The notes under the pieces: model-generated
Told to the model about the DNA's origin: nothing
Seen by the model: only the letters and a program-made list of their open reading frames with translations
Databases searched by the model: none
Translations under genes and position numbers: made by a program
NCBI GenBank assembly: GCA_002338605.1
Contig: DDIP01000062.1
Location: 947 to 12,357, forward strand
Direction of reading: 5' to 3'
Origin: Proteobacteria bacterium UBA1847
GTDB taxonomy: Bacteria; Pseudomonadota; Gammaproteobacteria; Steroidobacterales; Woeseiaceae
Length of the DNA: 11,411 bases
Shown: positions 5,774 to 11,411 of the stretch, one piece after another
Layout of the letters: each line of letters opens with the position of its first letter
Position numbering within the stretch: the stretch's first letter is position 1

Positions 5774-7354
5774 ATGCCTAACCTCGACAAACAAGTTAGC
5801 AAGCGGCGTACGTTTGCGATTATCTCGCACCCGGACGCCGGCAAGACGACGCTTACCGAGAAGCTGCTGCTCTACGGCGGCGCGATCCAGCTCGCGGGCA
5901 CGGTCAAAGGCCGTAAGGCGAACCGGCATGCAACGTCCGACTGGATGGCACTCGAACAACAGCGCGGTATTTCCATTACCTCGTCCGTCATGCAATTTCC
6001 GTACAACGACCACGTCGTCAACTTGCTCGATACGCCCGGACACGAAGACTTCTCGGAAGACACCTACCGAACACTGACGGCTGTTGATTCGGCACTGATG
6101 GTGATCGACTGCGCCAAGGGTGTCGAGCAACGGACGATCAAACTGATGGATGTCTGCCGGCTTCGCGATACGCCGATCATGACGTTTATCAACAAGCTCG
6201 ATCGTGACGGTCGTGAGCCGATCGACTTGCTGGATGAAATCGAATCAGTACTCAAAATTCAGTGCTCGCCCATCACCTGGCCGATCGGTATGGGTCGGTC
6301 GTTAAAAGGCGTGTATCACCTGCTTCAGGACAAGATCTTTCTCTATGACAAGGTCGGTCGTCAAAAGGTATCGGGCAGGCAGTTGATTGATGGACTCGCG
6401 TCCAAAGCGGCGGGCGAAGCGCTCGGCGACGAAGCCGACAGGTTTCGCGAAGAAATTGAACTGGTCAAGGGTGCCTGCCCGACATTGTCTGTCGAAGACT
6501 ATCTTGCGGCAAAGCAGACGCCCGTGTTTTTCGGATCGGCGATCGGCAATTTCGGTGTCAAGGAACTGCTGGACGAGTTCGTTAATTACGCGCCGCCACC
6601 GCAGGCGCGCGAGACCGAACAACGCATCGTTATGCCGAACGAAGAAAAAATGACCGGGTTCGTATTCAAGATTCAGGCGAATATGGATCCGGGTCATCGT
6701 GATCGAATCGCATTCATGCGTATTTGTTCCGGCGAGTACCGCAAGGGAATTCGTGCCCTGCACGTTCGTTCCGGCAAGGAGATGAAGATTCCGGATGCCA
6801 TTACGTTCATGGCGGCCGACCGGCAACATGCGGAAACGGCCTATGCCGGTGACATTATCGGCATTCACAATCATGGCACGATCAATATCGGTGACAGCTT
6901 TTCGGAAGGTGAAGTCTTGCGATTTACCGGCATACCGAACTTCGCACCTGAAATCTTCAGGCGCGCGGTATTGAAAGACCCCTTGCGCCTGAAGGCCCTG
7001 CAAAAAGGCCTCGCACAGTTGTGCGAGGAAGGCGCGACGCAGTTATTCAAACCCTTGCGCAATAACGATCTGATACTGGGGGCGGTTGGGCCGCTGCAGT
7101 TTGAGGTAGTTGCACACCGTTTGCGCGACGAATACAACGTCGAGTGTCAGTTTGAGGCGATCAATGTCGCGACGGCGCGTTGGGTGGAGTGTGACGACTC
7201 CAGCATGCTCAGTGAATTCGAGCGCAAGGCTCATGACAACCTCGCGCTGGATCACGGCAACAGTCTGGTCTACATTGCACCTACGAGAGTCAACCTCAAC
7301 CTGACCGAGGAACGCTGGCCGGATATCGCTTTCCGCGCGACGAGGGAACACTAG
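5774..7354 (+). CDS. prfC: Peptide chain release factor 3
   Basis: GTPase that recycles RF1/RF2 from the ribosome after termination. Its 526 residues compare with 529 in E. coli. The GTP-binding motifs are complete: G1 SHPDAGKTT (18-26), the switch region RGISIT (64-69), G3 DTPGH (86-90) and G4 NKLD (140-143). The [11 protein letters not shown] segment and the EEGATQLF and [12 protein letters not shown] blocks of domains II-III are RF3-specific and separate it from EF-G. It starts 63 bases after rimI. No clear Shine-Dalgarno sequence or promoter was seen in that gap, so it probably depends on read-through from the upstream genes. The MFS gene follows 28 bases after the stop. Sequence and length are normal for the family. 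Confidence 0.98.
   Translation: MPNLDKQVSKRRTFAIISHPDAGKTTLTEKLLLYGGAIQLAGTVKGRKANRHATSDWMALEQQRGISITSSVMQFPYNDHVVNLLDTPGHEDFSEDTYRTLTAVDSALMVIDCAKGVEQRTIKLMDVCRLRDTPIMTFINKLDRDGREPIDLLDEIESVLKIQCSPITWPIGMGRSLKGVYHLLQDKIFLYDKVGRQKVSGRQLIDGLASKAAGEALGDEADRFREEIELVKGACPTLSVEDYLAAKQTPVFFGSAIGNFGVKELLDEFVNYAPPPQARETEQRIVMPNEEKMTGFVFKIQANMDPGHRDRIAFMRICSGEYRKGIRALHVRSGKEMKIPDAITFMAADRQHAETAYAGDIIGIHNHGTINIGDSFSEGEVLRFTGIPNFAPEIFRRAVLKDPLRLKALQKGLAQLCEEGATQLFKPLRNNDLILGAVGPLQFEVVAHRLRDEYNVECQFEAINVATARWVECDDSSMLSEFERKAHDNLALDHGNSLVYIAPTRVNLNLTEERWPDIAFRATREH
7009..7028. repeat. 9-bp perfect inverted repeat inside prfC
   Basis: CCTCGCACA and TGTGCGAGG flank a two-base centre (GT). The repeat lies in codons for the conserved GLAQLCEE segment of RF3. 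A tight loop of two bases makes an RNA hairpin poor unless the innermost pairs open. The encoded residues are conserved in the family, so codon choice is the simplest explanation. No T-run follows, so it is not a terminator. Confidence 0.5.
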
Positions 7355-7370
7355 CGTACGGCCCTTAGTC

Positions 7371-7375
7371 GGAGG
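7371..7375 (+). promoter_or_regulatory. Strong ribosome binding site that fixes a TTG start
   Basis: GGAGG at 7371-7375 is a full Shine-Dalgarno core and lies seven bases before the TTG at 7383, in the 28-base gap after prfC. There is no nearby in-frame ATG, and the first TTG-encoded residues lead directly into the conserved family N terminus. Confidence 0.75.
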
Positions 7376-7382
7376 CAGGCAT

Positions 7383-8651
7383 TTGCCAGCGTCGCGAATC
7401 TTAAACAAGAAAGTCATTACCTGGGCGCTCTACGACTGGGCGAACTCGGCCTTTGCATTAAGTGTGCTCGCGGTCTTGTTCCCGCTGGTGCTGGGCCGCT
7501 ATTGGGCCGGTGAGGGTAGCGGTGCCGATACGACAGCGAGACTGGGCTGGATTACGTCGGCGGCCAGCATCATCGTTTTGCTGACGGCACCAATCCTTGG
7601 AACGATCGCGGATACCGGTGGCTATCGAAAGCGATTGCTGTTCGTTTTCGCATTTGTCGGAGCGATAGCGACTGCGTCACTGGGTTTCGTCGGGCCGGGT
7701 GGTTGGCCCCTCGCGCTCGGTCTCTACCTGGTTGCGTCCATCGGTTATTACAGTTCAATCGTGTTCTATGACTCGCTGTTGATTGACGTCACTGAGCCAA
7801 GAAATTACAACGTTGTTTCGACGTTGGGATTTTCGGCAGGCTACCTCGGTGGGGCGGCGCTGCTGGCTATGCACCTCTGGATGTTGAAATCGCCGCAGAC
7901 GTTTGGGTTGGAAAGCGCAACGGATGCCTTTGGGCCGGCCTTTGTTTCCGTCGGTGTCTGGTGGCTGGTGTTCCTGGTTCCACTGCTGCTTTGTGTCAAA
8001 GAAAAGCACAGCCGGATCGAGGTACAAAGCCATCCGGTTCGTGCGGCCTACAGAGAGCTTCGTTCGACGATTCTTGAAATCAGCAAGTACCGAAATGTCA
8101 CGATCTTTCTCGGCGGTTACTGGCTGTATATCGGAGGTGTGTTCACCGTCATTTTCATGGCCGTCAACTATGGTCAGCGGCTGGGATTTGACGACAACGA
8201 TCTCGTGTTGGCCCTGATGATTTCGAATTTCGTGGGATTCCCGGCAACGATTATCTACGGCGCTCTCGCGCATCGTTTTGGTGCCAAAAAAGGCATCTAC
8301 TTCGCGCTGCTCGCCTACGTTGGCGCGTGCCTGTGGGCAATCCAGATGAGCAGCGTCAGGGAGTTCTACGTTATGGCCATCATAATTGGTGCCGTGCAGG
8401 GTGGTGTGCAGGGTCTGAGTCGGTCGGTCTATGCGGCGCTGATTCCAGCTGAGCAGCCGGGCGAGTTTTTCGGTTTCTACAGCATGACAACCAAGTTCGC
8501 CCACGTACTCGGACCGGCGATGGTGGCCGTTGCCGCTACCTTGTCGGATGATCCGAAATGGGTGCTGCTGGCATTGATGCCTATGTTCCTGGCAGGCGCA
8601 CTGTTACTGGCGCTGGTTCGTGTGCCGCCCATCAATACAGCAGAAAGCTAG
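7383..8651 (+). CDS. MFS transporter, UMF1/Atg22-like
   Basis: A 422-residue inner-membrane protein with about 12 predicted transmembrane helices. The N-terminal motif WALYDWANSAFA (residues 14-25) is the hallmark of the UMF1/Atg22-like branch of the major facilitator superfamily. Other MFS marks are GTIADTGGYRKR (between helices 2 and 3), FYDSLLIDVTEP near residue 130-140, and GGVQGLSRSVYAALIPAEQPGEFFG in the second half. The charged central loop (VKEKHSRIEVQSHPVRAAYRELR) separates the two six-helix bundles. Substrates of bacterial members are not established; yeast Atg22 exports amino acids from the vacuole. It follows prfC by 28 bases on the same strand and starts at TTG with a strong ribosome binding site. 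Its stop codon overlaps that of the convergent transglutaminase gene. Family assignment is secure; the substrate is unknown. Confidence 0.9.
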   Translation: MPASRILNKKVITWALYDWANSAFALSVLAVLFPLVLGRYWAGEGSGADTTARLGWITSAASIIVLLTAPILGTIADTGGYRKRLLFVFAFVGAIATASLGFVGPGGWPLALGLYLVASIGYYSSIVFYDSLLIDVTEPRNYNVVSTLGFSAGYLGGAALLAMHLWMLKSPQTFGLESATDAFGPAFVSVGVWWLVFLVPLLLCVKEKHSRIEVQSHPVRAAYRELRSTILEISKYRNVTIFLGGYWLYIGGVFTVIFMAVNYGQRLGFDDNDLVLALMISNFVGFPATIIYGALAHRFGAKKGIYFALLAYVGACLWAIQMSSVREFYVMAIIIGAVQGGVQGLSRSVYAALIPAEQPGEFFGFYSMTTKFAHVLGPAMVAVAATLSDDPKWVLLALMPMFLAGALLLALVRVPPINTAES

Positions 8652-10609
8652 ACGATTTCGGCAAGTGCCTGGCGAAGTTTTTCTTCCGAATCCGGTGCCT
8701 TTGGCCCGTAACGAGCATCCAGGTAGGTGATGGTCACCGACTCGATAGCCTCTGCAGGCAGTCGAGATTCCTTTATCGCACGTACGGCAAATTCCTGTTC
8801 TGTTTCACCGATGTTGCGTTCAATGCCGGTTTTTTTCACAAAGCGGCGGTAAAGAATGGCCAGCCGGTCTTTTCCGGGCGGACGATAACGCAACATCATG
8901 AAGCCGCTGATGGCGAGAATCAGCGTAATGACTGCGATCACGAGAGTGAGCAGCATTTTTCGCCCGCTTGGTTCATCCATGCCGAGCCACTCCATGAAGC
9001 TTTTTTGCTTGTCCGGACTGTAGCCGAGAATCCAGTCATTCCACTTCATATTGAGCATGTCCCAGGCCATCGTCAGGTCTTGCAGCAGCTTAGACGGCGC
9101 TGAAAACCCCCAGGAAACGCCGACACCGTCGAAAGCCGCATCGCGAGTACCGTAGTCGATGCGCTCTGGCGCAACAGCGGCGGTTGGGTCGACCCGGCGC
9201 CAGCCGGATTCCGGCAACCAGACCTCGGTCCAGGCGTGGGCATCGGATTGACGGACGATCAGGTGACCGCCAAGTGGATTGATCTCGCCGCCCTGGTAGC
9301 CGAGCACGATACGTGACGGAATTCCTGCGTTCCTCATCAGGACGGAAAACGCCGATGCGTAGTGTTCGCAAAAACCCCGGCGTGTATCGAACAGGAATGC
9401 GTCGACCGAGTTGCTGCCGAGAGCTGGCGGCTGCAACGTGTAGTAGAAGTCTTCGTTGCGAAACATTGCAAGGACTGCGTCAATGTATTCAACATCCGAT
9501 CCCGCACTCGCGCGCAATCCACGGGCCAGTTCGGCAGTGCGCAAGTTGCTGTTATCCGGTACGTCTGTATAGAAACTACGGAACATGCGCGGCAGTTCCG
9601 TTTGCACCCGGTAGCTGGGGTACGAGACAACCTTGTATGCCACTCGCTGTTCGATCGGAGTGACGCGTGAGAGCTGTTGGTGAGGACCCATGAATGTGCG
9701 CTCAAGCGACCATTCCATTGGCATATCCATTGCGATAACCCACTGCTGCTGTGTTGGCTCCAGCGTTACTTCGTAGGAATAGGCCGATCCGCTGAACTCA
9801 AGCTGCTCTCGCGCCGGTGCCGCGATACGTGGTTCGGATCCCTGCCATGTCCGGCCATTGAAGCTCGTCATGACGAGGCCACGCCAGTAGCGATCTTTGG
9901 GCCGCGGTAGCACGTCGTCAAACCGGACACGAAACGCAACTTCATTCGATTGCGAGAGCGAACTGATATCACCGGGACTCATTGTGTCGTTCAACCCGGT
10001 CATGCCGCGACTGGTGTCGATTGGCACAGACCAGAACGGCGTCGCAAGGCGGGGAAAGAATATCCACATGGCGACCGCAAGGGGTGCCGCGTAAAGCATC
10101 AGGCGCCCACCTGTATTGAAGCTTTGCTTTGCGGATTGGCTCTCACCCGCAGACATGCGCAGCCAGGCAGTCATGATAATCAGTGTGCTGATAATGAGGT
10201 ATGGCAACGACCACAGGTATTGCTCGCGAAGCAGCGACGACATCACAAGAAATATGCTGATGAACAACAAAACAAACTGGTCGCGACGCTTGCGAGTTTC
10301 GAGCAATTTCAGCGAGGCCATTATTGCCAGCAGCGCCGACCCCGGGCCCACGCCACTGATCGATGAGTAGGTTGCAAGCACGCCGAGGAAACAAACCAGC
10401 GCGAGACCACCTCGAAACCAGCGTGACGGCAGCATTCTGCGTTGCTTTTCGATGACGTAACGCCAGACTGCACAAGAAACAAATGCACCGGTAATCCAGA
10501 AGTCGAGATAGGGTACATGCGGCAGCAACGCGACGAGCAATGCGGCCAGTGTCCAGGGCAGACTGCTCAACAGCGCGCCGTCGGTCCCTCGTGGCTGCGC
10601 GCGCATCAT
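8648..10609 (-). CDS. tgpA: TgpA-type membrane transglutaminase-like protein
   Basis: A 653-residue inner-membrane protein. Residues 1-190 contain about six hydrophobic helices (DUF3488 region, for example 21-50, 68-82, 111-127, 132-150, 169-186). A periplasmic region of about 350 residues holds the transglutaminase core: C414 in RRGFCEHYASAF, H458 in SDAHAWTEVW and D474 in RRVDPTAA form the triad. One more transmembrane helix (551-573) is followed by a cytoplasmic tail of the DUF4129 type. The Pseudomonas aeruginosa TgpA protein has this layout and is reported as essential there. The frame is open to 10645, but the ATG at 10609 overlaps the DUF58 stop as ATGA and is preferred. The gene follows DUF58, as in MoxR-DUF58-TgpA clusters. 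Its acceptor substrate is unknown. Confidence 0.93.
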   Translation of the reverse strand: MMRAQPRGTDGALLSSLPWTLAALLVALLPHVPYLDFWITGAFVSCAVWRYVIEKQRRMLPSRWFRGGLALVCFLGVLATYSSISGVGPGSALLAIMASLKLLETRKRRDQFVLLFISIFLVMSSLLREQYLWSLPYLIISTLIIMTAWLRMSAGESQSAKQSFNTGGRLMLYAAPLAVAMWIFFPRLATPFWSVPIDTSRGMTGLNDTMSPGDISSLSQSNEVAFRVRFDDVLPRPKDRYWRGLVMTSFNGRTWQGSEPRIAAPAREQLEFSGSAYSYEVTLEPTQQQWVIAMDMPMEWSLERTFMGPHQQLSRVTPIEQRVAYKVVSYPSYRVQTELPRMFRSFYTDVPDNSNLRTAELARGLRASAGSDVEYIDAVLAMFRNEDFYYTLQPPALGSNSVDAFLFDTRRGFCEHYASAFSVLMRNAGIPSRIVLGYQGGEINPLGGHLIVRQSDAHAWTEVWLPESGWRRVDPTAAVAPERIDYGTRDAAFDGVGVSWGFSAPSKLLQDLTMAWDMLNMKWNDWILGYSPDKQKSFMEWLGMDEPSGRKMLLTLVIAVITLILAISGFMMLRYRPPGKDRLAILYRRFVKKTGIERNIGETEQEFAVRAIKESRLPAEAIESVTITYLDARYGPKAPDSEEKLRQALAEIV

Positions 10610-11411
10610 GTTCCGGACCCGAACAGCGCCAGGGCCTCGAGGCATTTGCGCCGGTGCTCATCGCCGTGTGCCGGTGGAAATTCCTTGCCGGGCAGCCTGA
10701 GGCCATAGTCCGCGGATGTCCGGTCCGTGTTTATGATCCAACGTGTCAGGATCGAGAGCCGTTCCTCAACATCATCACTCGCGATTTCGTCAAAGCTGAA
10801 CCACTGACTGCTGGTGTCGGCGCCGGCAAATTTCTTCGATAGCAACTGCCCGCTTCGCGCATATGCCTTCCACGCGACATGTCGGGGCGAATCACCTTCG
10901 TGGTAACGCCTTAGACCGGCAAAGTCTTCCTCGCCCCGGGCATCGTGCTGACGATACCCGTGGGCAATGCAGGTTGGCGGTGGTTCAGGCGCATCCTCGC
11001 TTGGCGCAGGATAGACGAGGCCCCGAAGGCCCATGTGTAACCACGCCCAGGACCGGAACAGCTCGAACGGAAACAGCGTGCGAATACCAAATCGATCGAG
11101 TTCAACCCAGCCACGGCGATCGGTGGGCATCGGCAGAACAAACACCTTGCTTTCCCCGGCTTCGAGGTCGTGCACATCGCTCTGCGCGTTGTCATGATAA
11201 ATTCGAATTCCATATCGTGCGCTTTTCGATCGGTTGGTAATAGCGATGCGAAAGCGAATGGATTGCCCACTGAAGACCGGCTCGGTACCGGCGAATGTCA
11301 GCTCCAGCCCGACCAGGTTTCTCTGGCACTGATGCATAGCAACAAATCCGATGCCCGCAAGTAGAAACGTCAGTGCAAACGACAGGTTGTTGTTGTAGTT
11401 CATTGAGCCCA
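10606..11411 (-). CDS. DUF58 protein, 5' end outside the window
   Basis: Member of the DUF58 family that accompanies MoxR ATPases. The visible 267 codons begin inside the second membrane segment. The ATG at 11403 lies within the family motif GS-M-NYNNNLSFALTFLLAG, where homologues read GSINYNNNL. The frame stays open to base 11411, so this ATG is internal and about 30 N-terminal residues, with the first membrane helix, are missing. A beta-sandwich domain follows (GLELTFAGTEPVFSGQ through RRGWVELDRFGIRTLFPF). Next comes the DUF58 core EEDFAGLRRYHEGDSPRHVAWKAYARSGQLLSKKF, near visible residues 158-192, and a C-terminal part with YGLRLPGKEFPPAHG and HRRKCLEALALF. The stop overlaps tgpA by 4 bp. 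A moxR gene is expected just upstream, beyond the right edge. Confidence 0.93.
   Translation of the reverse strand, partial: GSMNYNNNLSFALTFLLAGIGFVAMHQCQRNLVGLELTFAGTEPVFSGQSIRFRIAITNRSKSARYGIRIYHDNAQSDVHDLEAGESKVFVLPMPTDRRGWVELDRFGIRTLFPFELFRSWAWLHMGLRGLVYPAPSEDAPEPPPTCIAHGYRQHDARGEEDFAGLRRYHEGDSPRHVAWKAYARSGQLLSKKFAGADTSSQWFSFDEIASDDVEERLSILTRWIINTDRTSADYGLRLPGKEFPPAHGDEHRRKCLEALALFGSGT

Noticed and set aside
5537..6130. Open frame of 197 codons on the minus strand covering the rimI-prfC gap
   Set aside because: It overlaps the conserved ends of both genes and shows no protein-like motif; the 63-base gap itself holds nothing I can support.
6302..7003. Open frame of 233 codons on the minus strand inside prfC
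   Set aside because: It is antisense to conserved RF3 domains, without a ribosome binding site or family pattern.
7009..7028. Regulatory hairpin or terminator in prfC
   Set aside because: The loop is too short, there is no T-run, and the encoded residues are conserved in RF3, so codon choice explains it.
7755..8504. Open frame of 249 codons on the minus strand inside the MFS gene
   Set aside because: It is antisense to clear transmembrane coding sequence, has no recognisable motif, and its His/Gln-rich composition is typical of a shadow of hydrophobic codons.

Overview
The window reads as a compact chromosomal stretch of a gammaproteobacterium. The proteins are typical of that class: bacterial-type ProRS with an editing insertion, RF3, RimI, a YfgD-type ArsC next to WrbA, and a DUF58/TgpA pair. 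The order arsC-wrbA, acylphosphatase, proS resembles a Pseudomonas neighbourhood, and rimI followed by prfC recalls the E. coli order holD-rimI-yjjG-prfC (both from memory). GC content is moderately high. No phage, IS, CRISPR or RNA gene was seen. A more exact assignment, such as a marine Woeseia-like lineage, would be a guess.

Layout. 1-690 (minus): arsC/yfgD-like gene followed 3 bp later by wrbA, which runs off the left edge. 691-856: divergent promoter region. 857-1457 (plus): DUF4398 lipoprotein overlapping an acylphosphatase whose true start is unclear. 1454-3774 (minus): proS, then a small lytic transglycosylase whose start codon shares one base with the proS stop. 3775-3874: divergent region with a good proS promoter candidate. 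3875-8651 (plus): a phosphatidylserine-decarboxylase-like protein lacking the catalytic residues, a family 4 uracil-DNA glycosylase, rimI, prfC and a UMF1/Atg22-type MFS transporter. 8648-11411 (minus): DUF58 protein (5' end beyond the window) followed by the TgpA-type transglutaminase with an ATGA overlap. This is the usual MoxR-DUF58-TgpA arrangement, with moxR expected just outside the right edge.

Genes are very tightly packed. Both convergent pairs overlap by exactly 4 bp, with the two stop codons sharing a TA, and several same-strand pairs overlap stop-to-start. Most functions are housekeeping: translation (ProRS, RimI, RF3), DNA repair (UDG), cell wall (lytic transglycosylase) and stress or redox (WrbA, ArsC-like). 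The two most interesting points are the PSD-like protein without a pyruvoyl-forming GS motif, and the N-terminal tail of the UDG, which resembles the clamp-loader-binding peptide of HolD (psi) and sits where holD sits in E. coli. I saw no convincing new multi-gene system.
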